From positions 1 through 29,365 of the forward strand of contig CAKREH010000040.1 in the NCBI GenBank assembly GCA_934317215.1: DNA of 29,365 nucleotides, in the 5' to 3' direction. Below are positions 14,569-23,273 of this stretch, in pieces. Both the position numbers and the translations under genes were made by a program. Under the pieces are notes generated by a model that saw nothing but the letters and a program-made list of their open reading frames with translations, ran no database searches and was not told the origin of the DNA. Origin of the DNA: an uncultured Roseburia sp. GTDB lineage: Bacteria > Bacillota > Clostridia > Lachnospirales > Lachnospiraceae. The stretch's first letter is position 1; the number at the start of each line of letters is the position of its first letter.

Positions 14569-16182
14569 ATGGAATACGACGGATATGATGAAGTTGTCCG
14601 CGCATGGATACAGGGAGTGTACGACAGCCGGGGAAACGATGCAAAACGGACATTGAAGTTTTGTTATGATATTGAACAGTATGCAATGAAAAAAAACGAT
14701 CCAAAACTGCTTGGATTTGCATACTATTACAGCGCAGAGACTTATTATCTGTTAAATGAAAGTGAAAAGTTTTTTTTCTGCATCAGCAAAGGCGTATCTT
14801 ATCTGAATGAATCAAATCAGTGGGAGCTTGTGGCGCGTGCATATAATCTGATGGCAATTACGGCGATCAATCGGGGAAATGAGCCGATCGCACTTGATTA
14901 TTATCTGACCGGACTGAATTTCTGTACAAAATACCAGTTAAAAGAAGAAGAAACCATGATAGATATAAATCTTGGAAATTTATATTTATCCTGTGGGCAA
15001 TATTTAGAGGCACAGAGATATTTTGAAAATTGTGGCCAGCATGTAAAAGATTTTGCGAAAGATGATAAAAATTACCGCCTGATCACCTGTGTTTATATAG
15101 GAATGGGAACCGGTTTTTTGTATCGGGGTATGCCGGAGCGTGCAGCACATTATGCAGAGCTCATTTCTGATGAGTGCGCAGATCATATTGATGGGATTGA
15201 ACTGCTCAGTTTTCGCTGTTTTAAGGCACAGGTGTGTCATGTAACGGGAAAGACGGAGGCACGTGATGAATGCATCCGGCTGATCTGTGAGGAGATCAAT
15301 GCGGATATTCCGATTATGGATATTTTCATTGATCTTTATGCGTTCAGCCAGCTTTTGCTTGAAATAGGAAATGATGATGCATTATTGCGTGTTATAGGGA
15401 TCTTAGAGCCATTAACGTGGCAGGCAAAGATCGTCAATCTTCAGAGACAGGTCATTTCCCTGAAAATTAAGTTTTACCGTATGCATAAGGATAATGATGC
15501 ATATTTAGAGGCTGCGGGGCAGTACTACGAGTTGTCCGAGATCATGCAAAAAGAAAAACAGGCGATGATCGCTAATATGCTTGATGTGCGGGAGTCTTTA
15601 GAGCGGGCGAACAAAAAAAGACTTGAGATGGAAGAAACAAATATCCGGCTTCTGGAAAAGTCAGAGACGGATGCACTGACGCGCCTGGCAAACCGGTTCC
15701 GCCTTAATGATTATCTGGATCAGGTATTTGAGAAAGCATTATCAGAGCAGACGCCGCTTGCCATGGAGATTCTGGATATCGATTATTTTAAGCAGTATAA
15801 TGATAACTATGGACATCAGGCAGGGGATGAGTGCATTAAGCGGATCGCAAAGCAGCTTGAGCTGATGCAGAATGATACGATATTCTGTGCGAGATATGGA
15901 GGGGATGAGTTTATCATTCTCTATCAGAATATGACGGAGGAAGCGGTCAGACATACGGCGGAGAGATTGCGGCAGCGGATCATTGATCTTGGAATCCAAC
16001 ATGCATATTCTAAGGCAATGCCTATCGTGACAATCTCACAGGGAATCTGTTATGATATTCCGAAAGATGATACAAAGAGCTGGGATTTTCTGCATGCGGC
16101 AGATGCGATGCTTTATCAGGTTAAGAAAAAATCCAGAAATGATCTTACACTGGGACACTTAGCTGATGTGAGTGACAAATAA
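14569..16182 (+). CDS. Diguanylate cyclase with an N-terminal TPR-like region
   Basis: A 537-residue cytoplasmic protein. Residues about 30-320 are helical repeats of TPR type (for example AYNLMAITAINRGNEPIALDYY and INLGNLYLSCGQYLEAQRYF). A short coiled coil (about 335-370) leads into a GGDEF domain: TDALTRLANRFRLNDYL, DIDYFKQYNDNYGHQAGD, and the active-site RYGGDEF. Such enzymes make c-di-GMP from two GTP. The RxxD inhibitory site expected just before the active site reads NDTI, so product inhibition through that site is unlikely. No EAL domain is attached. The ATG at 14569 lies eight bases after GAGGAGG; the GTG at 14563 is too close to that site. Strong promoter upstream. Confidence 0.93.
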   Translation: MEYDGYDEVVRAWIQGVYDSRGNDAKRTLKFCYDIEQYAMKKNDPKLLGFAYYYSAETYYLLNESEKFFFCISKGVSYLNESNQWELVARAYNLMAITAINRGNEPIALDYYLTGLNFCTKYQLKEEETMIDINLGNLYLSCGQYLEAQRYFENCGQHVKDFAKDDKNYRLITCVYIGMGTGFLYRGMPERAAHYAELISDECADHIDGIELLSFRCFKAQVCHVTGKTEARDECIRLICEEINADIPIMDIFIDLYAFSQLLLEIGNDDALLRVIGILEPLTWQAKIVNLQRQVISLKIKFYRMHKDNDAYLEAAGQYYELSEIMQKEKQAMIANMLDVRESLERANKKRLEMEETNIRLLEKSETDALTRLANRFRLNDYLDQVFEKALSEQTPLAMEILDIDYFKQYNDNYGHQAGDECIKRIAKQLELMQNDTIFCARYGGDEFIILYQNMTEEAVRHTAERLRQRIIDLGIQHAYSKAMPIVTISQGICYDIPKDDTKSWDFLHAADAMLYQVKKKSRNDLTLGHLADVSDK

Positions 16183-16439
16183 AACAGGAAACATTTTATG
16201 AATGTGGCATAGAATATAACAGATAGAAATAAAAATATGCAATCGAGTTTTTCACACGGAAAACCGGAAGTAAAAAATAATGCAGTAGAATGGATAATAT
16301 ACATGATTGTCGATTGCTTTTAAATAAGAAGTAACACCCAGACCAAAAATCGATGACGATTTTTGTCGAAAGATGAGGTTTGGGGTACATAATTCCCGAA
16401 AATCCGCATTTGATGTGATCTGTTGCGCAGGGGAATTTC
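16183..16439. other. Structured intergenic region without a gene
   Basis: No coding region is supported. It contains GCAATCGA (16239-16246), which can pair with TCGATTGC (16310-16317) followed by TTTT, a possible terminator of the TPR-GGDEF gene with a long loop. A compact foldable element at 16336-16386 follows: inner stem CAAAAATCG/CGATTTTTG with an ATGA loop, and an outer stem ACCC-AGACC with GGTTT-G-GGGT, one bulge. The helicase promoter begins at 16440. Confidence 0.5.
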
Positions 16440-16469
16440 TTGACAAAAGTACGGGCATCGTGTTATCAT
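16440..16469 (+). promoter_or_regulatory. Sigma-A promoter of the DEAD-box helicase gene
   Basis: TTGACA (16440-16445), 18 bases, TATCAT (16464-16469). Predicted transcription start near 16476, giving a structured leader of about 80 bases. Confidence 0.75.
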
Positions 16470-16488
16470 TCAGACTGTTGCGCTTATG

Positions 16489-16531
16489 GGGGCTGTTGAT
16501 CAGCCCCTTGTTTTACGCGCGCCAATGGCGC
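16489..16531 (+). promoter_or_regulatory. Structured helicase mRNA leader with a terminator-like hairpin
   Basis: GGGGCTG-TTGAT-CAGCCCC (16489-16507) is followed by TTGTTTTA, which has the form of an intrinsic terminator between the promoter and the start codon. A second stem, GCGCC-AAT-GGCGC (16519-16531), and a small TTTCTATAGAAA palindrome (16535-16546) follow. This suggests attenuation or autoregulation; it is not proven. Confidence 0.55.
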
Positions 16532-16554
16532 ACGTTTCTATAGAAAGGAAATAT

Positions 16555-18147
16555 ATGGAAACAGTTAGATTCGATCAGTTAGATTTATATCCGCAGGTAT
16601 TGCGTGCAATAGCAGAAATGGGATTTGAAGAGGCAACACCAATCCAGAGTCAGGCAATTCCGGTTGTGATGTCCGGTGTGGATGTCATTGGACAGGCACA
16701 GACAGGAACCGGAAAGACGGCATCATTTGGAATCCCGGTACTGCATAAAGTAGATCCGAATAATAAAAAGACGCAGGTTATCATCTTATCACCGACAAGA
16801 GAGCTTGCCATCCAGGTGGCGGATGAGATCCGTAAACTTGCAAAATATATGCATGGTGTAAAGATCCTTCCGGTGTACGGCGGACAGGAGATCAGCCGTC
16901 AGATCAAGGCATTGAAGGGTGGGGCACAGATCATTATCGGCACACCGGGACGTGTTATGGATCATCTGCGCAGAAAGACGATCCGCTGTGAGGCAGTGAA
17001 CACGATCGTACTTGATGAGGCAGACGAGATGTTAAACATGGGATTCCGTGAGGATATTGAGACGATTTTAGAATATATCCCGGAGGAAGGACGCCAGACG
17101 GTGTTATTTTCTGCGACCATGCCAAAGCCGATCTTAGATATCACCAGGAAATACCAGCACGATGCCGTGACGATCAAAGTGGTAAAAAAAGAGCTGACCG
17201 TTCCGAACATTGAGCAGTATTACTATGATGTAAAGAGAAAAGACAAGATCGAAGTTTTGACCAGACTCCTTGATTATTATAATCCGAAACTCTCCCTGGT
17301 GTTCTGTAACACAAAACGTATGGTGGACGAACTGACTGAGGAACTGCAGGGACGCGGCTATTTTGCAGAGGGACTGCACGGAGATATGAAGCAGACACAG
17401 CGTGACCGTGTGATGCGCGGTTTCCGTACCGGAAAAACAGAGATCCTGATCGCGACCGATGTTGCAGCGAGAGGTATCGATGTGGATGACGTGGAAGCGG
17501 TATTCAATTATGATATTCCACAGGATGACGAATATTATGTTCATCGTATCGGAAGAACCGGACGTGCCGGAAGAACCGGTCGTGCGTTTACTTTCGTCAA
17601 AGGCAAAGAAGTATACAAATTAAAAGATATCATGCGTTACTGCAAGACCAAGATCGTTGCAATGCCGATCCCGTCCACGGATGATGTGGCACAGATCAAG
17701 GCTGAGAAGGTCATGGAAGAAATCGGAAGAATTATCGACGAGGAAAATTTAAAAGATACGATCGATATCATCGAAAAGCAGATCAACGAATCTGATTATA
17801 CTGCAATGGACATTGCAGCAGCATTCTTAAAACAGGCGTTAGGACAGATCAATCTTGACAATGACAGAGAGGATTCTTTTGATTTTGACAATACCGGAGC
17901 TGAAGAGGGCATGGTGCGTCTGTTTATCAACATCGGTAAAAAAGACCGCGTGAAACCGGGCGATATCTTAGGTGCAGTCGCAGGCGAATCCGGCATGCCG
18001 GGTAAACTTGTCGGAGCCATTGATATGTATGATAAATACACATTCGTGGAAGTGCCGAGAGAATACGGAAAAGAAGTTTTAGATGCCATGAAAAATGCAA
18101 AGATCAAAGGCCGCTCCGTCAATATGGAACCGGCAAACCAGAAATAA
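16555..18147 (+). CDS. DEAD-box ATP-dependent RNA helicase with a DbpA-type RNA-binding domain
   Basis: A 530-residue RNA helicase of the DeaD/CshA/DbpA type. Motifs in order: Q motif (GFEEATPIQSQAIP), Walker A (AQTGTGKT), PTRELA, GTPGRV, DEAD at about 154-157, SAT, then the second RecA domain ending in HRIGRTGRAGRTGRAFTF. The last ~75 residues (MVRLFINIGKKDRVKPGDILGAV onward) resemble the DbpA C-terminal domain, which in DbpA/YxiN binds 23S rRNA, so a role in ribosome assembly or cold adaptation is likely. The start at 16555 has AAAGGAA upstream; the longer reading from 16486 would translate the structured leader. A strong bidirectional terminator follows. Confidence 0.95.
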   Translation: METVRFDQLDLYPQVLRAIAEMGFEEATPIQSQAIPVVMSGVDVIGQAQTGTGKTASFGIPVLHKVDPNNKKTQVIILSPTRELAIQVADEIRKLAKYMHGVKILPVYGGQEISRQIKALKGGAQIIIGTPGRVMDHLRRKTIRCEAVNTIVLDEADEMLNMGFREDIETILEYIPEEGRQTVLFSATMPKPILDITRKYQHDAVTIKVVKKELTVPNIEQYYYDVKRKDKIEVLTRLLDYYNPKLSLVFCNTKRMVDELTEELQGRGYFAEGLHGDMKQTQRDRVMRGFRTGKTEILIATDVAARGIDVDDVEAVFNYDIPQDDEYYVHRIGRTGRAGRTGRAFTFVKGKEVYKLKDIMRYCKTKIVAMPIPSTDDVAQIKAEKVMEEIGRIIDEENLKDTIDIIEKQINESDYTAMDIAAAFLKQALGQINLDNDREDSFDFDNTGAEEGMVRLFINIGKKDRVKPGDILGAVAGESGMPGKLVGAIDMYDKYTFVEVPREYGKEVLDAMKNAKIKGRSVNMEPANQK

Positions 18148-18156
18148 AAGAGCAGT

Positions 18157-18209
18157 AAAAAATCCCGTGTGAGGATGATTTTTAAAATCAGTCTCATACG
18201 GGATTTTTT
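18157..18209. terminator. Strong bidirectional terminator
   Basis: A 17-bp stem with one G-U pair (18157-18173 with 18193-18209) has a core ATCCCGT/ACGGGAT, A-tract and T-tract on the two sides, and a nested TGATTTT/AAAATCA. It serves both the helicase gene and the convergent MATE gene. Confidence 0.92.
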
Positions 18210-18229
18210 TGTAATGTTACTGTCCGATG

Positions 18230-19579
18230 TTACTGCCCGATCTTGCTCACGATACTCCGGTTGATCTTCATTAAGAAAAATGCAGTTGCACACACAGATA
18301 CCAGTTCTGCGATCGGGAATGCCCACCATACCAGATTGACATTGCCGGACTGTGCTAACAGGTATGCTGCCGGAAGCAGGATCACCAACTGCCTTGCAAT
18401 GGAAATGCACATACTGTAGACTGCTTTTCCAAGTGCCTGGAAAATACTACTGCAGGAGATTCCAAAGCCGGCAAGCAGGAAACTTAAACTGATGATACGC
18501 AGCGCAGGGACACCGATGGAGAGCATTGTGTCGGAAGCCTGAAACATGGAGAGAAGCTGCTTTGGAAAGAGCTGGAATAAAAGCAGGCCGACTGCCATGA
18601 TACCGACTGCGTAGGCAACACAGTGTTTTAAAGTTTTTGTGACACGCTCTTTATTTCCGGCACCGTAGTTGTATGCCATAACCGGGATGACACCGTTGTT
18701 TAAACCAAAAGCCGGCATAAATACGAAACTCTGCAGTTTAAAGTAAACGCCGAACACCGCGGTTGCAGTGGAGGAAAACGCGATCAGGATACGGTTCATA
18801 CCGTAGTTCATCACGGAACCGATCGCCTGCATTACAATAGAAGGAACACCGATCACATAAATCTGTCCGATAATATTTTTGTCCGGGCGGAAATGGTGCA
18901 GGTCAATCTGTACTTCCTTATTTTTTGTATGGTTTAAAACAACTGCCAGAATACCGGCGATCATCTGTCCGATGACGGTTGCAGCGGCAGCACCGGAAAT
19001 GCCCATTTTCGGCAGACCGAACAGACCAAAGATGAGAACCGGATCGAGAGCGATATTGATGATCGCACCGACACCCTGTGTATACATGGTATAAATGGTT
19101 TTTCCGGTTGCCTGCAGCATACGCTCAAACATAAGCTGCGTAAAAATACCGAAAGAAAGACAGCAGCAGATCGTCAGATACTGTTTTCCATAAACGATGA
19201 TTTCTTCAATATCTGTCTGGCTGCGGAAAAACGGTTCTGCAAAAAACAGACCGATGATCAGAAAGAGCAGATAGCTGACAAGAATTAAAAATACAGCATT
19301 TTCTGCGACTTTATTTACTTTTTCGGTATCCTTTTCTCCCAGGGAGCGGGCTAAAAGCGCATTTACGCCGACGGCAGTTCCGACACCGACAGCAATCATA
19401 AGATTCTGGATCGGGAAAGCCATAGACACAGCAGTCAGGGCATTTTCACTGATCATGGCAACAAAAATACTGTCGACAATATTGTAGAGAGCCTGAACGA
19501 GCATGGAGATCATGATCGGCAGGGACATTGAGATAATGAGTTTGTCAATCGGCATGACGCCCATTTTATTTTCTTCCAT
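18230..19579 (-). CDS. MATE-family multidrug/sodium antiporter
   Basis: A 449-residue integral membrane protein with about 12 hydrophobic segments in two homologous halves, typical of the multidrug and toxic compound extrusion family; such proteins export organic cations in exchange for Na+ or H+. Recognisable features: the opening IDKLIISMSLPIMISMLVQALYNIVDSIFVA, the GVGTAVGVNALLARSLGEKD loop, and the second-half ASDTMLSIGVPALRIISLSF. The substrate cannot be inferred. The ATG at 19579 follows AAAGGAGG by about seven bases; the longer reading from 19618 has no site. The stop lies in a 13-bp imperfect tandem duplication (18214-18239). It has its own promoter and a hairpin near the mRNA 5' end. 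Confidence 0.93.
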   Translation of the reverse strand: MEENKMGVMPIDKLIISMSLPIMISMLVQALYNIVDSIFVAMISENALTAVSMAFPIQNLMIAVGVGTAVGVNALLARSLGEKDTEKVNKVAENAVFLILVSYLLFLIIGLFFAEPFFRSQTDIEEIIVYGKQYLTICCCLSFGIFTQLMFERMLQATGKTIYTMYTQGVGAIINIALDPVLIFGLFGLPKMGISGAAAATVIGQMIAGILAVVLNHTKNKEVQIDLHHFRPDKNIIGQIYVIGVPSIVMQAIGSVMNYGMNRILIAFSSTATAVFGVYFKLQSFVFMPAFGLNNGVIPVMAYNYGAGNKERVTKTLKHCVAYAVGIMAVGLLLFQLFPKQLLSMFQASDTMLSIGVPALRIISLSFLLAGFGISCSSIFQALGKAVYSMCISIARQLVILLPAAYLLAQSGNVNLVWWAFPIAELVSVCATAFFLMKINRSIVSKIGQ

Positions 19580-19624
19580 AAATCCTCCTTTGTTTAACCT
19601 TTGTGTAAAAAATTCCATAATTTA

Positions 19625-19651
19625 CTCCCGGAAAATAAAAACTTCCGGGAG
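19625..19651 (-). promoter_or_regulatory. Hairpin in the MATE mRNA leader
   Basis: CTCCCGGAA and TTCCGGGAG form a perfect 9-bp stem with a 9-base loop, starting within about 6 bases of the predicted transcription start. It may stabilise the mRNA or take part in attenuation. Confidence 0.5.
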
Positions 19652-19663
19652 CACTACCTTCCT

Positions 19664-19692
19664 ATATTAGCATTCCTTTTATTCGAATACAA
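19664..19692 (-). promoter_or_regulatory. Sigma-A promoter of the MATE gene
   Basis: Minus strand: TTGTAT (19692-19687), 17 bases, TAATAT (19669-19664). Confidence 0.65.
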
Positions 19693-19727
19693 GGTACAAC
19701 TTCATCAAATCTTAATGTTTTGACTGA

Positions 19728-19756
19728 TTGGAAATTCATAATTATTCCGTTACAAT
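19728..19756 (+). promoter_or_regulatory. Promoter of the two-component operon
   Basis: TTGGAA (19728-19733), 17 bases, TACAAT (19751-19756), about 68 bases before the response regulator start. Confidence 0.6.
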
Positions 19757-19824
19757 AAAAGCATGATCATAAAGAGACAGGTTTATGTAAAAATCTATCA
19801 AAAACCTGCGGAAAAGGGGAAAAC

Positions 19825-20517
19825 ATGTACAGTATACTGGTGTGCGATGATGAGAAAGACATTGTTTCAGCATTAAAAATCTATCTGATGGCGGACGGTT
19901 ATCAGGTATTTGAAGCATATAACGGAAAAGAGGCACTTGAGGTGTTAAAGGAACAGGACATCCATCTGGTACTGATGGATATCATGATGCCGGAGATGGA
20001 TGGGATTGCAGCGATGGTGAAAATCCGTGAGACGAGCAATGTTCCGGTTATTTTACTGACAGCAAAAAGTGAGGATACAGATAAAGTGTTAGGACTGACT
20101 GTCGGGGCGGACGATTATATCACCAAACCGTTTAATCCGATTGAAGTGCAGGCGCGCGTCAAATCACAGCTCAGACGCTATATGCAGCTCGGAGGCGGAG
20201 CCATCAGAAAAGATGTTCTCTCGATCGGCGGGATCGAACTTGACGACCGCAGCAAAGAGGTGTCGCTTGACGGCGAAAAGATTTCTCTGACACGCACGGA
20301 ATACGATATTTTAAAACTTCTGATGGAGCATCCCGGAGAGGTGTTTTCCCCGAACCAGATTTACGAACAGGTATGGCAGGATAATCCCTACGGAACGGAG
20401 AATACGGTGGCGGTACATATCAGGCATCTGCGGGAAAAAGTGGAGTATAACCCTGCAGAACCGCGGTATTTGAAAGTTGTGTGGGGACGTGGTTATAAAA
20501 TGGAAGGACAGGTGTGA
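19825..20517 (+). CDS. OmpR/PhoB-family response regulator
   Basis: A 230-residue two-component regulator. The receiver domain (about 1-115) has the acidic pair D8/D9, the phosphorylation site D52 (LMDIMMPEMDG), the conserved Thr in LLTAK, and Lys in YITKPFNP. The C-terminal winged helix (about 130-228) shows LTRTEYDILKLLMEHPGEVFS and NTVAVHIRHLREKVE, ending with VWGRGYKM. It should be phosphorylated by the kinase encoded immediately downstream, whose GTG start overlaps its stop. The target genes are not evident; no drug-resistance operon is adjacent except the divergent MATE gene. AGGGG precedes the ATG. Confidence 0.95.
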   Translation: MYSILVCDDEKDIVSALKIYLMADGYQVFEAYNGKEALEVLKEQDIHLVLMDIMMPEMDGIAAMVKIRETSNVPVILLTAKSEDTDKVLGLTVGADDYITKPFNPIEVQARVKSQLRRYMQLGGGAIRKDVLSIGGIELDDRSKEVSLDGEKISLTRTEYDILKLLMEHPGEVFSPNQIYEQVWQDNPYGTENTVAVHIRHLREKVEYNPAEPRYLKVVWGRGYKMEGQV

Positions 20518-23252
20518 GAAAAGTGAAAAATTTGAGAGGATCGACAGCGGCAAAGATCATTGCCTGGATCGTGCTCAGTGCCAGTGCACTGTGTTTTGTG
20601 TTCAGCGCGGTGGGTGTGATCTTTATGTTTGATGAGGGAATCTATAGAAATTCAAAGGATGAAACAAGAAAGCAGTGGTTTGAAAATGTTTCCTATGAAT
20701 ATGGTCTGTCCGCGGTGGATGATGTAAGGCGGGAACAGCCGGCAGGTTCTGTAGAAAGCAAATATTTTAAATATGGTATTATCAAAGCAGACAGCCTCGA
20801 GGGGATTGACCTGAATGATGAAAAATCATATGCGGAACGCAACTTTTCGGATAAGATCAGTCTGGAAGACGTGTATACAAACAGTGTGGAATTATCGGAC
20901 GAAGATCAGATTGTATACACAAATGGAAATTTCCTGACCGGCGGCGGTGTGCAGCTCATGTATTCCGGGGATGATTCGTGGATGAGCGTCTATGCGGACC
21001 GGATCTGCTATGATGAGGCAAAAGGTGTTTTTGTTTATCTGGCGGGAAATGAGTATTATCCGGTGCAGAAGGTTGAGACGGACATAGGCAGATATGGAAG
21101 CACAGCTTTTACTTATGATACCGAGAAAAAAATGTATCTGTTTGAACACACAGACGGGACAGAAGATGCTGCTTCTGCGGAAGGAACAGTTACAGATGAG
21201 ACATTGACCGATGCTGCTTCTGCGGAAGGAACGGCTGCAGATGTGGCATTGAGTGATACTGCGGACGGGGATACAGTAGCAGAATCGACGGAAGAACCAC
21301 TGACGGATGCTGCGGACGGGGATACAGTAGCAGAATCAACCGAAGAGCGGATGAAGAGTGAACGTTTCAAGACAGAACTGAACACGAACGTGTCCCATGA
21401 CATTAAGACTCCACTGACATCGATCATCAACTATGTGGATCTGACGGAAGCGCCACTGACGGATGTCACAGACAGCGGCATGGATGATATTGCAAATGGA
21501 GAATACGTCACGCTTGACATGTTTGATGGCACGCGCATGGATGTAAATCACTGGGGAAATGTGTTATTAGACGGAGTCCGGGAGATATCCATGGATGAGG
21601 TCGACCGGGTGGACTCATCTGAAAAAAACAAAGAAGATGCCAGCGTTTCGTATACAACACACGAGGATTATTATCTTGACAGCAACTATACACTCTGGGT
21701 AAACATGGGGAACACATCACCGAAAACCACTTATCAGATGGTTGTGATCCTGCCGCAGAATGTTGGGACAGACTGGAACAGTACGGACTGGTACGTACAG
21801 GCAAATACCCTGCTGGATTTTGTATACAGCATGCGTTACACGGCGTTAGTCACAATGTTTGTAAGTTTTATCATCGGAGCAGCAGCCTTTGTATTTCTGA
21901 TGTGTGCGGCGGGGCACCGGAATGGAACGGATGAGATCGTTACGACTGTCTGGGATCATCTGTGGCTGGATGTTTTTGCAGTGGGGGCTGTGCTGGCAGA
22001 GGTATTTATTTTCTATGTGGCAGCGATATTCCTGATAAATGTCGATATTGCGTATCTGCCGTTTATCTTATTTGTTACTGCAGTTGCAACCCTTTGCATG
22101 GGATGGCTGTTGTTACTGTTTTTATTAAGTTTTTCTGTGCGGGTAAAATTGGGAAAATGGTGGAGACATACCCTGTGTTACCAGCTTTTCCGTAAAATCG
22201 GACAGTTCGCCCGGATGATCTGGGAAAATATCAGATTTCTCTGGAAAGTGATCCTGGTCATGCTGGTACTTGCATTTTTTGAGGGCATAGGGGTATTGAT
22301 GTTTTTTAATTCAGACATAGCCCTTTTACTCTGGCTGTTAGAAAAACTGGTTTTATATCCGCTGGTCCTGTGGTACTGTGTGCAGTTAAACCAGTTAAAG
22401 AACGGAACGGAAAAAATTGCAGGTGGTGAGCCGGGCTATCAGATCCGTACAAAGCGTATGACCGGTATATTTAAGGAACAGGGAGAGCAGATCAACCATA
22501 TCAGCGACGGCATGACACATGCGATCGAGGAGCGGATGAAGAGTGAACGTTTCAAGACAGAGCTGATCACGAACGTGTCCCATGACATTAAGACTCCACT
22601 GACATCGATCATCAACTATGTGGATCTGCTGGAAAAAGAAGAACTGCACAACGAGACAGCGCAGGAGTATTTAGAGGTGTTAGAGCGCCAGTCAAGCCGA
22701 TTGAAAAAGCTGATCGAAGATCTGATCGAGGCGTCCAAAGCATCCACCGGAAATCTTCCGGTACATTTAGAGCGGTTAGAAGCCGGGATATTCATGACGC
22801 AGACGGTCGGGGAATTTGAGGAAAAGACAAAAGCGGCAGGACTTGATCTTGTGATCGAGAAGCCGGAGACGCCGGTCTATATCATGGCGGACAGCAGACA
22901 TTTCTGGCGTGTGATCGATAATCTGATGAATAACATCTGCAAATATGCCCAGAGCGGGACGCGTGTCTACATCAATCTTGAAGTAAAAGAGGCACAGGTG
23001 TCTATCACCTTCCGCAATACGTCAAAATACCCGCTCAATATCAGCAGTGACGAACTGATGGAACGTTTTGTGCGGGGCGACGTATCCAGAAATACGGAAG
23101 GAAGCGGACTCGGACTTTCAATCGCAAACAGCCTGATGGATCTTATGGGTGGTACATTCCGTCTGTATGTGGACGGAGATCTGTTTAAGGTCGTACTTGG
23201 ATTTGCCGAGGCAGCAGAGAAAGAAACAAAAGAAAAAATCGAAGGACTGTAA
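20514..23252 (+). CDS. Sensor histidine kinase with an internal duplication of its H-box
   Basis: A 912-residue kinase. Order: membrane segment (about 12-39), long extracellular region (about 40-440), a bundle of further membrane segments (about 442-625), HAMP-like linker, dimerisation domain with phospho-acceptor H690 (NVSHDIKTPLTS), then the ATPase domain with N box (DNLMNNICKYA) and G1 box (EGSGLGLSIA). It is odd in its sensor region. Residues 218-277 are Ala/Asp/Thr tandem repeats, and residues 278-310 are a nearly exact copy of 673-705, including a second SHDIKTP with H295. That copy should lie outside the cell and cannot act as a phosphorylation site there. The GTG start overlaps the regulator stop and has AAGGA upstream; no ATG is near. 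Codon phase is intact across the duplication. Confidence 0.92.
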   Translation: MRKVKNLRGSTAAKIIAWIVLSASALCFVFSAVGVIFMFDEGIYRNSKDETRKQWFENVSYEYGLSAVDDVRREQPAGSVESKYFKYGIIKADSLEGIDLNDEKSYAERNFSDKISLEDVYTNSVELSDEDQIVYTNGNFLTGGGVQLMYSGDDSWMSVYADRICYDEAKGVFVYLAGNEYYPVQKVETDIGRYGSTAFTYDTEKKMYLFEHTDGTEDAASAEGTVTDETLTDAASAEGTAADVALSDTADGDTVAESTEEPLTDAADGDTVAESTEERMKSERFKTELNTNVSHDIKTPLTSIINYVDLTEAPLTDVTDSGMDDIANGEYVTLDMFDGTRMDVNHWGNVLLDGVREISMDEVDRVDSSEKNKEDASVSYTTHEDYYLDSNYTLWVNMGNTSPKTTYQMVVILPQNVGTDWNSTDWYVQANTLLDFVYSMRYTALVTMFVSFIIGAAAFVFLMCAAGHRNGTDEIVTTVWDHLWLDVFAVGAVLAEVFIFYVAAIFLINVDIAYLPFILFVTAVATLCMGWLLLLFLLSFSVRVKLGKWWRHTLCYQLFRKIGQFARMIWENIRFLWKVILVMLVLAFFEGIGVLMFFNSDIALLLWLLEKLVLYPLVLWYCVQLNQLKNGTEKIAGGEPGYQIRTKRMTGIFKEQGEQINHISDGMTHAIEERMKSERFKTELITNVSHDIKTPLTSIINYVDLLEKEELHNETAQEYLEVLERQSSRLKKLIEDLIEASKASTGNLPVHLERLEAGIFMTQTVGEFEEKTKAAGLDLVIEKPETPVYIMADSRHFWRVIDNLMNNICKYAQSGTRVYINLEVKEAQVSITFRNTSKYPLNISSDELMERFVRGDVSRNTEGSGLGLSIANSLMDLMGGTFRLYVDGDLFKVVLGFAEAAEKETKEKIEGL
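21165..21347 (+). repeat. Tandem repeats in the kinase sensor region (45 bp x2, 51 bp x2)
   Basis: Two 45-bp units begin at 21165 and 21210 (GATGCTGCTTCTGCGG). Two 51-bp units begin at 21255 and 21306 (GAT(A/G)CTGCGGACGGGG). All are multiples of three and keep the frame. The last unit runs into the duplicated H-box segment. Confidence 0.9.
21345..21443 (+). repeat. H-box duplication, sensor-region copy
   Basis: 99 bp, 97/99 identical to 22530-22628 in the same gene, 1185 bp apart (395 codons, in frame). The two differences are GAA/GAG (silent) and AAC/ATC (Asn for Ile). Confidence 0.95.
22530..22628 (+). repeat. H-box duplication, native copy in the dimerisation domain
   Basis: This copy encodes the true phospho-acceptor region (H690). 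It is continuous with the expected HAMP-like linker upstream and the remaining dimerisation helices downstream, so it is the ancestral location. Confidence 0.95.
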
Positions 23253-23273
23253 TCTTGCAACAATATACACTAC

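Noticed and set aside
21345..21443. Diversity-generating retroelement acting on the kinase gene
   Set aside because: The two copies differ at only two sites with no adenine-directed pattern, and no reverse transcriptase is in the window. Intragenic template switching explains it more simply.
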